Below are positions 55,706-64,000 of a stretch of DNA of 64,000 nt, one piece after another. A program made the position numbers and the translations under genes. Under the pieces are notes generated by a model. The model searched no databases. It had not been told where the DNA came from and saw only the letters and a list, made by a program, of their open reading frames with translations. How positions within the stretch are numbered: the first letter of the stretch is position 1; the number at the start of each line of letters is the position of its first letter. Source of the DNA: Arthrobacter methylotrophus (lineage in GTDB: Bacteria > Actinomycetota > Actinomycetes > Actinomycetales > Micrococcaceae); assembly GCF_039539965.1 (NCBI RefSeq), contig NZ_BAABED010000001.1, positions 3,038,001-3,102,000 on the forward strand. The letters are read 5' to 3'.

Positions 55706-57934
55706 ATGCCCAATGGCGCCGAGACTCACTGCCCGTATTGTGCGCTGCAGTGCGCCATGACCCTGACCCCGGCAGCGCCTTCCGCGCAGCCGGGGTCAGA
55801 CCCGGCGCCCGCGGCAAAGGCACTTCCCCTCCTGGACGTGTCCGGCCGCGACTTCCCCACCAACCGGGGCGGATTGTGCCGCAAGGGCTGGACATCGGCG
55901 TCGTTGTTGAACCACAGCGGACGCGTCACGGAACCCATGCTCAAAGGCTCCGACGGCGTCCATCGGCCCGTCGCCTGGGACCAGGCGCTCATGCTGGTTA
56001 CCGGAGCCGTGAAACAGACCCGCGAGCGCTACGGAGCCGACGCCGTCGGCGTCTTCGGCGGCGGCGGACTCACCAATGAGAAGGCCTACCAATTGGGCAA
56101 GTTCGCGCGCCTGGCGCTGGGAACCTCGCGCATCGACTACAACGGACGTTTTTGCATGTCCTCCGCGGCGGCAGCCGGAAACCGCGCTTTCGGCGTGGAC
56201 CGCGGTCTCCCGTTCCCCGTGGAGGACCTGGATTCTTCCAGCGTCATCTTCCTTCTCGGCTCCAACGTGGCCGAGACCATGCCGCCCTTCGTCCAGCACC
56301 TGCAAGGTGCGCGTGACTCCGGCGGGTTGATCGTGGCCGATCCCCGCCGTTCGGCGACGGCCGAATTCACCGGCGACGGCGGTGGCCTCCACTTGCAGCC
56401 GACCCCGGGAACAGACCTCGCCCTGCTGCTGGGTGTCTCCCACGTAGTGGTCCACGAAGGCCTTGCCGACGTCGGCTACCTCCAGAACCGCACCACCGGA
56501 TACCCGGCGATCGTTCGCAGCCTCGCCGGATTCTGGCCAGAGCGTGTGCAGTCGATCACCGGCGTTCCCGCCACGCTCATCCGCGACACTGCCCGCCGCC
56601 TCGCCGACGGCGCCCGGCGGGGCGGCAGCTACATCCTCACCGGCCGCGGAGTCGAACAACACGTCGACGGCACCGACACCGCCACGGCCGCCATCAACCT
56701 CAGCCTCCTTCTGGGCCTGCCGGGATCCGCCCGTGGCGGCTACGGCACGCTGACCGGCCAAGGGAATGGCCAGGGTGGTCGCGAGCACGGACAAAAAGCC
56801 GATCAGCTCCCCGGCTACCGCAAGATCACCGATCCGGCCGCCCGCGCCCACGTCGCCAAAGTGTGGGGCGTGGATGAATCGCTCATCCCCGGACCCGGCC
56901 TTCCGGCAGTGGAGCTGTTGAAGACTTTGGGACAGCCCGACGGCGTCCGTTGCCTTTTCGTGCACGGCGCCAATGTGGCGGTGTCCGCCCCCGACGCCGG
57001 TGCGGTGATCGCGGGCCTGCGGAGCCTGGACTTCCTGGTGGTCTGCGATTTCTTCATGTCCGAGACCGCGCTGGAGGCCGATCTCGTGCTTCCGGTCACC
57101 CAATGGGCCGAGGAAGAAGGCACCTTGACCAACCTCGAGGGCCGCGTGCTCCGCCGTCGGAAGGCCCTCACGCCTCCCCTGGGTGTCCGCAGCGAATTGT
57201 GGCTCATGGCCCGGCTCGCCGAATCGCTCGACGCACCGTCCATGTTCAGTGACGATCCCGAGACCGTCTTCGAGGAACTCCGGCTCGCCTCGGCAGGCGG
57301 CTTGGCCGACTACTCCGGAATCGACTACGCCCTGCTTGACCGCGGAGAAGCGGCCTACTGGCCTTATCCGAGCGGCAGCTCGGGAACGCCGCGGCTCTTC
57401 CTGGACCGCTTCGCGCACACCGACGGGCGCGCCGTGATGGTCCCGGTGGTGCCACAGAAGCGTTCGCAGCGCTCCGCCGTCGTCGGCCCTGATCCCGATC
57501 CGCTCACGCTCGTCACCGGGCGGCTGCTGGAACATTACCAATCGGGGGCGCAGACCCGCCGCGTGGCCGAACTCGTAACAGCGCAACCGGAAGCTCTCCT
57601 ACAGATCCACCCCGCGACGGCGGCCGTCCGGGAAATCGCCGACGGTGACTTTGTCAATGTCTCCAACGAGCGCGGCGAGGTCCTGTGCAGGGTGGAGCTC
57701 AGCAACAGCATCCGGACGGACACCGTCTTCCTGCCCTTCCATTTCCCTGGACTGGGCAGCGCCAACCGTCTCACTGAGGCGGTCACGGATTCTATTTCCG
57801 GCATGCCCGAGTTCAAGAAGAGCAAGGTCTGGGTCCGTAAGGCCGCACTGCCGACTTTCGGATCAGCGTTGGCTGGCCAGTTGACTGTGTCAGTGACGTC
57901 AGGCTTGTCAATGCACGTCAAGGAGGCATCGTGA
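55706..57934 (+). CDS. nasC: Assimilatory nitrate reductase catalytic (molybdopterin) subunit
   Basis: 742 aa. An N-terminal [4Fe-4S] site is CPYCALQC (Cys9, 12, 16) with Cys58 in NRGGLCRKGW. The molybdenum ligand is Cys150 in YNGRFCMSSAAAA. GSNVAETMPPFVQHL, GHEQ-type cofactor contacts (GQGNGQGGREHGQKADQLPG; 20 residues) and the C-terminal molydopterin dinucleotide binding domain (LVTGRLLEHYQSG) complete the bis-MGD enzyme. It has no C-terminal [2Fe-2S] domain; that function is on nasB. It reduces nitrate to nitrite in the cytosol. It begins 1 nt after narK. Confidence 0.92.
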   Translation: MPNGAETHCPYCALQCAMTLTPAAPSAQPGSDPAPAAKALPLLDVSGRDFPTNRGGLCRKGWTSASLLNHSGRVTEPMLKGSDGVHRPVAWDQALMLVTGAVKQTRERYGADAVGVFGGGGLTNEKAYQLGKFARLALGTSRIDYNGRFCMSSAAAAGNRAFGVDRGLPFPVEDLDSSSVIFLLGSNVAETMPPFVQHLQGARDSGGLIVADPRRSATAEFTGDGGGLHLQPTPGTDLALLLGVSHVVVHEGLADVGYLQNRTTGYPAIVRSLAGFWPERVQSITGVPATLIRDTARRLADGARRGGSYILTGRGVEQHVDGTDTATAAINLSLLLGLPGSARGGYGTLTGQGNGQGGREHGQKADQLPGYRKITDPAARAHVAKVWGVDESLIPGPGLPAVELLKTLGQPDGVRCLFVHGANVAVSAPDAGAVIAGLRSLDFLVVCDFFMSETALEADLVLPVTQWAEEEGTLTNLEGRVLRRRKALTPPLGVRSELWLMARLAESLDAPSMFSDDPETVFEELRLASAGGLADYSGIDYALLDRGEAAYWPYPSGSSGTPRLFLDRFAHTDGRAVMVPVVPQKRSQRSAVVGPDPDPLTLVTGRLLEHYQSGAQTRRVAELVTAQPEALLQIHPATAAVREIADGDFVNVSNERGEVLCRVELSNSIRTDTVFLPFHFPGLGSANRLTEAVTDSISGMPEFKKSKVWVRKAALPTFGSALAGQLTVSVTSGLSMHVKEAS

Positions 57935-59493
57935 GCGAGCGAATAGTGGTGATCGGATTCGGACCGGTCGCGGCCCGGCTGGTCGACGAATTGTTGCCCT
58001 CCGTGCGCAGCGGTCTTGTCCAGCTGCTCGTCGTCGGACAGGAAACCGAAGCCGCGTACAACCGCGTCATGGTGGCTGAACTCGGCGTGGGGCGCACCAC
58101 CGCGGAGGCAATCTCGATGGCCGACGCCAACGATTTGACGGCCGACGGGGTGGAAGTCCGGCTGGGCGTCACGGTCAAACGCATCGACCGGGCCCGGCAG
58201 CGAGTGGTCCTCTCGGACGGAACCGCGCCCGGCTTCGACCGGCTGGTATTCGCCACTGGCTCGCGGCCCGTCATTCCCAATCTCACCGGAATCAACCCTG
58301 ACCCTTCGCACCCGGTACTCCCCTTGGGGGTAACCGCACTTCGTGACCTCCGCGACGCCGCGCAACTGCGCGACGCCGTGGCTGCTCGCCAGCGCGTGAT
58401 CGTCCTCGGTGGCGGCGTGCTGGGGCTTGAAACAGCCCTGGCCGCGGCGGAAGAAGGCGCCCAAACCACTGTGGTGCACAATGGTTCCTTTCCGTTGGGC
58501 CGCAATATCGACCGCGGCGGCGGAGCCGTTCTCGCAGCGAGCCTGCGCAACAGCGGAATCACCATGGTGGGCAACGCCCGTTCCACCGCTGTGGAGCACA
58601 ACGGCCCGGACGGAATGTTCTCCGCCCTGGTGCTCAACGACGGCTCAAGGATCGAAGGCGAGCTGCTGGTTCTCTCTTGCGGTGTGCGCCCCAGGATTGA
58701 ACTGGCTGAAGGCTGCGGCCTGCCGGCCGCCACCGGCATCCTGGTGGATCACCATCTGCGCACCTACCACGAGCCGCACATGTTTGCGATCGGCGACTGC
58801 GCCGAAGTCCGCTGCGCCGAGGCCGAATGCCCCGAATGCCGCACGGCGCCGGGCCCTTCCGGTCTGGTGGGTCCGGGCTGGCGCCAGGCCGAGTGGCTTG
58901 CCGAGTACCTGATCCTCCTCGCCGAGGGTGGCCAGGATGCCGCAGACACCTTGTCACCCCTGCCGCAGGAGAAACCCGGAGTGGTGGTCCTGAAGGCGCG
59001 AGGCATCAACCTCGCCGTCGCTGGCGACAACGCAGCCGAACCATGGGATGAGGAACTCCTCAGCACGGGGGCTTCAGAGGGGAAACCTCGTCGGCACGTG
59101 GCCCAATGGGCCGATCCCGAGCACGGCCGCTACGTCAAGATGACTACACGGGGCGGCACCCTCGAAGGACTCGTGGCCGTGGGCACGCCGCGCACGGCCG
59201 CGGAGCTCGTGATGCTGTTCGAACGCGGCTCCGAGCTGCCCGCCGACCGTTCGCTCCTCCTTCGCCTTGACGGCCCGGACCAGTTGGAATCCTCAGGTGC
59301 CGCCCATGACCCACAGCGTACGGTCTGCCGTTGCGCAGGGGTCAGCGTAGTGAGCATCGAGGAAGCAGTGCTGGATGGCTGCTCTTCGGTGCCCGAGGTT
59401 TCCAAGGCGACCCGCGCGGGGACGGGATGCGGCGGATGCCATGGAGACATCAAGGGGATGATCGAGAAGCACTTCCAAGGGGTTGCAGCGTAA
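57931..59493 (+). CDS. nasB: FAD-dependent nitrate reductase electron-transfer subunit (NasB/NirB-like)
   Basis: 520 aa. FAD-binding VVIGFGPVAARLVDEL at the start; NAD-binding VIVLGGGVLGLETALAAAEEG (about 154-174, shown as VLGGGVLGLETALAA); GDCAEVRC at about 289. The C-terminus has a BFD-like [2Fe-2S] module with Cys466, Cys468, Cys500 and Cys503 (CRCAG and GTGCGGCHG). It moves electrons from NAD(P)H to the nitrate reductase subunit. It lacks the siroheme and Fe4S4 domains of NirB. It overlaps nasC by 4 nt. No nirBD is in the window. Confidence 0.88.
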   Translation: MSERIVVIGFGPVAARLVDELLPSVRSGLVQLLVVGQETEAAYNRVMVAELGVGRTTAEAISMADANDLTADGVEVRLGVTVKRIDRARQRVVLSDGTAPGFDRLVFATGSRPVIPNLTGINPDPSHPVLPLGVTALRDLRDAAQLRDAVAARQRVIVLGGGVLGLETALAAAEEGAQTTVVHNGSFPLGRNIDRGGGAVLAASLRNSGITMVGNARSTAVEHNGPDGMFSALVLNDGSRIEGELLVLSCGVRPRIELAEGCGLPAATGILVDHHLRTYHEPHMFAIGDCAEVRCAEAECPECRTAPGPSGLVGPGWRQAEWLAEYLILLAEGGQDAADTLSPLPQEKPGVVVLKARGINLAVAGDNAAEPWDEELLSTGASEGKPRRHVAQWADPEHGRYVKMTTRGGTLEGLVAVGTPRTAAELVMLFERGSELPADRSLLLRLDGPDQLESSGAAHDPQRTVCRCAGVSVVSIEEAVLDGCSSVPEVSKATRAGTGCGGCHGDIKGMIEKHFQGVAA

Positions 59494-59739
59494 GGGAGCT
59501 TCCCGGCGTCACGGTCCAAACCGGATGGCAACTATCGGTTATTCTCTTGCCGTTTTCAGGAACCCGATCCTGACATAGTGTGAAGCACACCACACGATAC
59601 CCGCGTGGGCCTTCGGCAGGAATCACTAGCTTGGATCGATATCGTGGCTCCAGAAGAGAACAGGATTGATAACAAGTACGCAGAGCAGCCGAGGCGCAGA
59701 ATCAGCATTTCCATCCACAGACAAACAAGGGAGACTCAC

Positions 59740-59886
59740 ATGTTGCTTTGGATAGCCATTATTATCGCTGTTCTCTGGCTTCTCGGCCTGATCGGTAACA
59801 TCGGCGGCGGGTTCATCCACCTGCTTTTGGTAATTGCCGTGATCCTTCTGATCTTCCACTTCATCCGTGGCAGGTCCCGCGCGTAA
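59740..59886 (+). CDS. Small Lmo0937-family membrane protein
   Basis: 48 aa. Two hydrophobic helices, LLWIAIIIAVLWLLGLIGNI (residues 2-21) and FIHLLLVIAVILLIFHFI (about 25-42), and a basic end RGRSRA. This is the Lmo0937-like family of tiny membrane proteins, often induced by general stress. GGGAG lies 7 nt before the ATG at 59740; the frame is open to 59605 but has no site. It stands alone in the 500 bp between nasB and the LpdA stop. A strong hairpin follows. Confidence 0.85.
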   Translation: MLLWIAIIIAVLWLLGLIGNIGGGFIHLLLVIAVILLIFHFIRGRSRA

Positions 59887-59917
59887 ATTCGAAAGCTGCC
59901 TCCCGCCGCTGGCCGCA

Positions 59918-59944
59918 CCGGGCGGCGGAAATCCCGCCGCCCGG
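59918..59944. terminator. Terminator hairpin between the small membrane gene and LpdA
   Basis: CCGGGCGGCGG (59918-59928), loop AAATC, then the exact complement (59934-59944). No T run, so of uncertain efficiency; it can serve both converging genes. Confidence 0.6.
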
Positions 59945-59997
59945 CACTGCCGAGCGGCGGGTCCGCACATGAGGCAACCGGCTTCGAACCGCTGTTG

Positions 59998-61413
59998 CTA
60001 CATATGCACGTGCAACCGGCGCGCCGCTTCCGAGATGGACCCGGTCAGCGAGGGGTACACGGTAAAAGTGCTCGCTAGATCGTCGACGTGTAGTTTCTGC
60101 TTCACCGCAACGGCGATCGGGAAGATGAGCTCGGAGGCGTTGGGGCCAATGACCACGCCGCCGATCACCGTTCCCGAGCCCTTGCGCGCGATGATCTTGA
60201 CGAATCCCTCTTTGGTGTTGCGCATCTTGGCGCGGGCGTTGCTCAGCAAGGACAGCATGACCACGTCACCTTGGTACTTGCCTGATTCAAGGTCCGCTTC
60301 GGAGACGCCCACGGAGGCGATTTCCGGTGACGTGAAAACGTTCGAGGCCACTTGGTGGAGCTTGATCGGCATCACTCCGTCGCCCATGAAGTGGGCCACG
60401 GCAATGCGGCCTTGCATCGCCGCGACAGAAGCGAGGGCCAGGATTCCCGTGCAGTCGCCCGCGGCGTAAATGTTCGATGCCGTGGTGCGGGAAACGCCGT
60501 CAACCTTGATGTGGCCGGACTCCGTGACAGCCACGCCGGCCTCTTCCAATCCGATTCCGGCGGTGTTGGGGATTGACCCCACGCAGACGAGGCAGTGGCT
60601 GCCGGTCACGACGGAACCGTCCCCCAAGGTGACCTGCACTCCAGCATCGGTGCGCTCCACGGCTTCGGCCCGCGAGCGGGACAGAACGCGCACGCCGCGG
60701 CGCTTGAAGACGCCTTCAAGGACTTGGGCCGCGTCCGTGTCCGAACCCGGCAGCACCTGGTCGCGGCTCGAAATGAGGGTGACATTGGAGCCAAGGCCGT
60801 TATAGGCGGAGGCAAACTCGGCCCCGGTGACCCCGGAACCCACAACGATCAGGTCCTTGGGAAGTTCATCGAGGTTGTAGATCTGTGCCCAGTTCAGGAT
60901 GCGTTCACCGTCGGGCTTGGCTGTGGGCAGCTCGCGGGGGTGTGCACCCACGGCCAGGAGGATGGCGTCAGCGGTAATCGTCTTGATGCCGTCGGAGGTG
61001 ATGACCTCGATCGTGTGGTTGTCCAGGAGCTTCCCGGATCCCATCAGGATCTCCACTCCGAGCTGCTCCAGGCCTACCCGGATGTCGTCGGACTGCTCCC
61101 GTGCGAGGTGCAGGACGCGGTCGTTGATGTGGCCCAGATCGGCGCGCATGCCGGGCGCTACATCGCTGCCGTCGACGGCGAACTTGACTCCCAGCTCCCC
61201 CGCTTCGCCGACGCGGGTCATGAGATCCGCCGTCGCGATCAGGGTTTTGGAAGGTACGACGTCGGTGAGGACGGCGGAGCCGCCGAGACCGGCGCGTTCA
61301 ATGAGGGTGACCCGCGCTCCCAAATGCGCCGCGACCATGGCCGCTTCATATCCGCCTGGACCTCCGCCCAGGATAGCGATTCGTGGTGAGCTGAAGTCAG
61401 GATGCATGGTCAC
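59998..61413 (-). CDS. lpdA: LpdA-type NAD(P)H quinone reductase (flavoprotein disulfide reductase family)
   Basis: 471 aa. FAD motif ILGGGPGGYEAAMVA (about residues 14-28), NAD motif VVGSGVTGAEFASAYNGLG and IYAAGDCTG are present. The redox motif of lipoamide dehydrogenases (CxxxxC) is replaced by SAVLTDVVPSK (residues 46-56), and the C-terminal His-Glu pair is also missing. This is the pattern of mycobacterial LpdA (Rv3303c), a NAD(P)H:quinone reductase that does not act on lipoamide. It diverges from purine nucleoside phosphorylase, as in mycobacteria. Start GTG 61413 or ATG 61407. Confidence 0.9.
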   Translation of the reverse strand: MTMHPDFSSPRIAILGGGPGGYEAAMVAAHLGARVTLIERAGLGGSAVLTDVVPSKTLIATADLMTRVGEAGELGVKFAVDGSDVAPGMRADLGHINDRVLHLAREQSDDIRVGLEQLGVEILMGSGKLLDNHTIEVITSDGIKTITADAILLAVGAHPRELPTAKPDGERILNWAQIYNLDELPKDLIVVGSGVTGAEFASAYNGLGSNVTLISSRDQVLPGSDTDAAQVLEGVFKRRGVRVLSRSRAEAVERTDAGVQVTLGDGSVVTGSHCLVCVGSIPNTAGIGLEEAGVAVTESGHIKVDGVSRTTASNIYAAGDCTGILALASVAAMQGRIAVAHFMGDGVMPIKLHQVASNVFTSPEIASVGVSEADLESGKYQGDVVMLSLLSNARAKMRNTKEGFVKIIARKGSGTVIGGVVIGPNASELIFPIAVAVKQKLHVDDLASTFTVYPSLTGSISEAARRLHVHM

Positions 61414-61504
61414 AATTTTCCATTGTTACTTATTGGCGCCGTACCTGCCACTAAGCCCCACCTGAGAACGACCGAATCGGCACCTTGGCACCGCCCAAGC
61501 GCCT

Positions 61505-61533
61505 GTTCAACGGCGCGGGCAACACTGTAGTTT
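61505..61533 (+). promoter_or_regulatory. Promoter of the purine nucleoside phosphorylase gene (leaderless)
   Basis: GTTCAA (61505-61510), 17-bp spacer, TAGTTT (61528-61533), then 6 nt to the GTG at 61540. Confidence 0.5.
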
Positions 61534-61539
61534 GTACCA

Positions 61540-62358
61540 GTGAGTAACACAGAGCTGATGAAAACGGAGCCCTTCGAAGCCGCCAAAGCCGCGGCCGACT
61601 ACATCGCGGCGGAGACCGGCGTCGAATCCCACGACGTAGCGCTCGTGCTCGGCTCAGGCTGGGGCGCGGCTGCGGATCTCATTGGCGAAACGACGGCGAC
61701 CCTGACGGCGTCGGAAGTTCCCGGCTTCCACGCTCCTGCCGTCGAGGGGCATGTTGGCACCATCCGCTCGGTCCGGACGAAGGAGGGAAAGCGGGCCCTC
61801 GTCCTGGGTGCGCGCACCCACTACTACGAAGGCAAAGGCGTCCGCTCGGTGGTCCATGGGGTTCGCACCGCGGCGGCAGCAGGCTGTAAGACCTTGGTGG
61901 TAACCAACGGCTGCGGGGGCCTGAACGAATCTTGGACCCCCGGTACTCCCGTGCTGATCAGAGACCACATCAACTTGACCGCAGCTTCTCCTCTTGAGGG
62001 CGCTACGTTCGTCGACCTCACGGACCTGTACTCGGCGCGTATCCGCGGCCTGGCACGTGAGGTGGATCCCACGCTCGACGAAGGCGTCTACGCCCAATTC
62101 ACCGGCCCGCACTACGAAACTCCGGCCGAGGTCCAGTATGCCAAGCGGATCGGCGCCGATCTGGTGGGCATGTCCACCGCTCTGGAGGCCATAGCCGCAC
62201 GGCACGCAGGAATGGAAGTCTTCGGCATCTCCTTGGTCACCAACCTCGCGGCCGGCATCAGCCCGGCGCCCCTGAGCCACCAGGAAGTCATCGAGGCGGG
62301 GCAAACTGCGAGTGCACGAATTTCCCGTCTTCTGGCGGACATCATCGCCAAACTCTGA
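61540..62358 (+). CDS. Purine-nucleoside phosphorylase, class I trimeric type
   Basis: 272 aa, the length of trimeric PNPs. VLGSGWGAAAD (phosphate loop, about residues 32-42), HAPAVEGHVGTIR, LGARTHYYEGKG, VVTNGCGGLN, GPHYETPAEVQY and VGMSTALEAIAARHAG then SLVTNLAAG (the base-binding Glu and Asn regions) are all present. It splits inosine or guanosine to base and ribose-1-phosphate. Start is GTG at 61540. It diverges from lpdA. Confidence 0.94.
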   Translation: MSNTELMKTEPFEAAKAAADYIAAETGVESHDVALVLGSGWGAAADLIGETTATLTASEVPGFHAPAVEGHVGTIRSVRTKEGKRALVLGARTHYYEGKGVRSVVHGVRTAAAAGCKTLVVTNGCGGLNESWTPGTPVLIRDHINLTAASPLEGATFVDLTDLYSARIRGLAREVDPTLDEGVYAQFTGPHYETPAEVQYAKRIGADLVGMSTALEAIAARHAGMEVFGISLVTNLAAGISPAPLSHQEVIEAGQTASARISRLLADIIAKL

Positions 62359-62462
62359 TCCGAAACGGCTAGGAGGCGGAAAGCGCTGCGAAATCTTGCA
62401 TCCGGTGGCCGTACAATTTGAGTGATTCTCCGTCTTGGCTCAGCAACCGGAAAGGACTGCCG

Positions 62463-63071
62463 ATGAAGACATCCGCGCCTTTCCGGTTCTTGCGCACTGG
62501 CCTGATCGGTTCAATCATCCTGGGCTTGGCTGCCGGCGGACACTTGGCCGGAGGCGGAAGCCTTCCGGCACCAGTCATTCTGACGGCGCTTTGTGCCCTG
62601 ACGATCCTCCCGGTCGCCGTGCTGACGCGCGCCCGCCTTTCGCTGCCCGTCTTCGCAGGGCTGCTGGGGGCCGGGCAACTGTGCCTGCACTGGGCTTTTT
62701 GCGCGCTTTCGCCCGGAGCTCCCAGCGCGGCACCTCTGGTGTCCGGGCATGCCGGACATGTTCTTTGGACGCAGGCACCAGAAGCCCTGGGGGCCGTCGC
62801 CGCAGCCCACACCGCCGCAGACGACTGGCAAATGTTCGCCACCCATGCGGTGGCCACGTTGGGTACCGCATTGGTGCTCGCCCGCGGCGAACAGGCGCTG
62901 TGGGCGCTGGCGGCATGGCTGCGCCCCCTTGTGCAGCTGCCGGTTCCTGGAACTATCGAAGCGACGAGAACCCCCGGACCGTACATGGTCTCTGCGATTA
63001 CTCCCGCGGGCTGGGACTCCAGTCGCTTTCCCTCCCGGCGAGGCCCACCAGCACTGGTGCGCGCCGCCTGA
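62463..63071 (+). CDS. Membrane protein upstream of YcnI
   Basis: 202 aa. Five hydrophobic segments can be seen (RFLRTGLIGSIILGLAAGG, VILTALCALTILPVAVLT, LPVFAGLLGAGQLCLHWAF, MFATHAVATLGTALVLARG and the start of a further one). A His-containing stretch (PLVSGHAGHVLW) lies between them. I do not recognise a named family; genes like it lie before ycnI in actinobacteria and may take part in copper handling. AAAGGA lies 8 nt before the ATG at 62463; it is followed 111 nt later by the YcnI gene. Confidence 0.7.
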   Translation: MKTSAPFRFLRTGLIGSIILGLAAGGHLAGGGSLPAPVILTALCALTILPVAVLTRARLSLPVFAGLLGAGQLCLHWAFCALSPGAPSAAPLVSGHAGHVLWTQAPEALGAVAAAHTAADDWQMFATHAVATLGTALVLARGEQALWALAAWLRPLVQLPVPGTIEATRTPGPYMVSAITPAGWDSSRFPSRRGPPALVRAA

Positions 63072-63182
63072 GACCCACCTTCACAAGGATGAGGACCCGG
63101 CGGCAGATGGCTACTCTCGCCTGCCGGATCATGTCCGCCAGGGGTCCGCACCGATTCTTCCTTTGTGAAAGGCACCATTGCC

Positions 63183-63917
63183 ATGAAGACCACCCACCGC
63201 CGTACGCTCAAAACCGCCTCCGCCGCCATGATGGCCGTCGGAATGCTCGCTTTCGGCGTCTCCGCCGCCTCCGCACATGTCAATGTGGCTCCGGACGACC
63301 CGGCAGCCGGAGGCTACACCCACCTGACCTTCAACGTCCCCAATGAGTCCCCCACGGCCAAAACCAACAAGCTCGAAGTATCACTTCCCACAGACTTCCC
63401 GTTCAATTCGGTGTCAGTGAAACCGGTCGAAGGCTGGAAAGCCGAACTCGTGACGACTACTCTTCCCAAGCCCGTCACTGTCGCAGGAGCCACGGTGACC
63501 AAGGCGGTCACGTCTGTGGTGTGGACGGCAGATGCGGAGCATCAGCTCGGGGAAAATGAGTACCAGGCATTCTCGCTCTCCGTGGGTGTCCTGCCCGACG
63601 CCGGCACCACCATTACGCTGCCGGCCACCCAAACATATACCGACGGCTCCGTCGTGAAGTGGGACCAGAAGACCGTCGATGGTCAGCCCGAGCCGGAACA
63701 CCCGGCTCCCTCGTTCGTGACCACGGCCAGTGATTCGGCGGCATCGGCTGGGCCTACGTCGTCTCCGTCCGTGACACCTGTCCCGGCAACGGCGGCGTCA
63801 ACTTCTTCCAACGATGCAGGATCCACCGCTGGCTGGTTTGGCCTTGCGGCGGGGCTCATCGGCCTGGCTGCGGGCGTCACCGCATTGCTGCGAACCCGCC
63901 CCGCAAAGGCCAGCTAG
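63183..63917 (+). CDS. YcnI family (DUF1775) copper-related secreted protein
   Basis: 244 aa. A signal peptide ends at SAASAHVNV, so that the mature protein begins with the conserved His used to bind copper. The domain follows, with YTHLTFNVPNESPTAKTNKLEV (shown in part as LTFNVPNESPTAKT), WKAELVTTTLPKPV and SVVWTA. A Ser/Thr/Ala/Pro linker (about 175-210) and a C-terminal membrane helix (WFGLAAGLIGLAAGVTALL) anchor it. ATG 63183 is preferred to a GTG at 63165, since GAAAGG lies upstream. A repeat element starts 1 nt after the stop. Confidence 0.9.
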   Translation: MKTTHRRTLKTASAAMMAVGMLAFGVSAASAHVNVAPDDPAAGGYTHLTFNVPNESPTAKTNKLEVSLPTDFPFNSVSVKPVEGWKAELVTTTLPKPVTVAGATVTKAVTSVVWTADAEHQLGENEYQAFSLSVGVLPDAGTTITLPATQTYTDGSVVKWDQKTVDGQPEPEHPAPSFVTTASDSAASAGPTSSPSVTPVPATAASTSSNDAGSTAGWFGLAAGLIGLAAGVTALLRTRPAKAS

Positions 63918-63918
63918 C

Positions 63919-63984
63919 CCCAACTGACTCGCACTAGTTGTCGTTTTGACGCCTCATAACGACAACAAGTGCGAGTTAGTTGCG
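63919..63984. repeat. Palindromic intergenic element, copy 6
   Basis: CCCAACTGACTCGCACTAG ... AGTGCGAGTTAGTTGCG with GACGCCTCA in the loop. It begins 1 nt after the YcnI stop codon; the last 16 bp of the window after it show nothing recognisable. Confidence 0.87.
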
Positions 63985-64000
63985 TGGGGTGGCCGGACTG

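Noticed and set aside
55796..57586. 596-codon open frame on the minus strand opposite nasC
   Set aside because: Shadow frame; nasC carries all cofactor motifs on the plus strand.

Overview
The window is high-GC DNA from an actinobacterium, most likely an Arthrobacter-type member of the Micrococcaceae. This rests on gene content (acyl-CoA carboxylase with an epsilon subunit, GatCAB, LpdA next to a purine nucleoside phosphorylase, YcnI), frequent GTG/TTG starts, and many promoters whose -10 hexamer lies 6-7 nt before the start codon. No rRNA, tRNA, CRISPR array, insertion sequence or prophage was found. The genus is inferred from family knowledge and was not tested by a search.

Layout. Position 1-112 holds the 5' end of a metY gene running out of the window. 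0.3-2.8 kb: glyoxalase-like protein, CPBP membrane protease, histidine phosphatase. 2.8-7.4 kb: a minus-strand sugar-phosphate operon (SIS isomerase, ROK kinase, PfkB kinase, class II aldolase, DeoR regulator). 7.5-10.4 kb: imidazolonepropionase with a FAD amine oxidase, then a PNPOx-like protein. 10.5-15.3 kb: threonine catabolism (tdh, kbl) with a GH4 glycosidase and a divergent LysR regulator. 16.1-19.6 kb: gatCAB. 19.7-23.9 kb: CitMHS transporter divergent from its probable two-component system. 24-26.6 kb: RidA, GNAT and flavin monooxygenase. 26.6-30.9 kb: ligA, an inositol-monophosphatase-family gene and a RecF-like ATPase, coupled by 4-nt overlaps. 31-36.9 kb: DHFR-like, proline-rich membrane protein, PP2C phosphatase, class III cyclase, PH-domain protein, birA, SDR.

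37.1-52.5 kb is the acyl-CoA carboxylase region. accD and accE lie at one end and the biotin carboxylase/BCCP gene at the other. Between them are a DUF885 peptidase, a DAACS symporter, YbjQ, a TetR-MMPL efflux pair, maf and a four-gene cassette. That cassette holds a collagen-like lipoprotein with a 54-bp minisatellite, a twin-arginine-type secreted protein, a phage tail-collar (microcystin-dependent) protein and a GNAT. It is the best candidate here for an undescribed system: a surface fibre built from phage-tail-like and collagen-like parts. The two carboxylase halves share a nearly identical palindrome in their upstream regions, so they may be co-regulated although 12 kb apart.

52.5-64 kb: an MHS transporter divergent from narK-nasC-nasB nitrate assimilation, a 48-aa membrane peptide, LpdA divergent from purine nucleoside phosphorylase, and a copper-type YcnI pair.

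Six copies of a ~66-bp palindromic element (arms starting CCCAACT) are scattered through the window. Each sits within about 20 bp downstream of a stop codon, and one supplies the stop codon itself.
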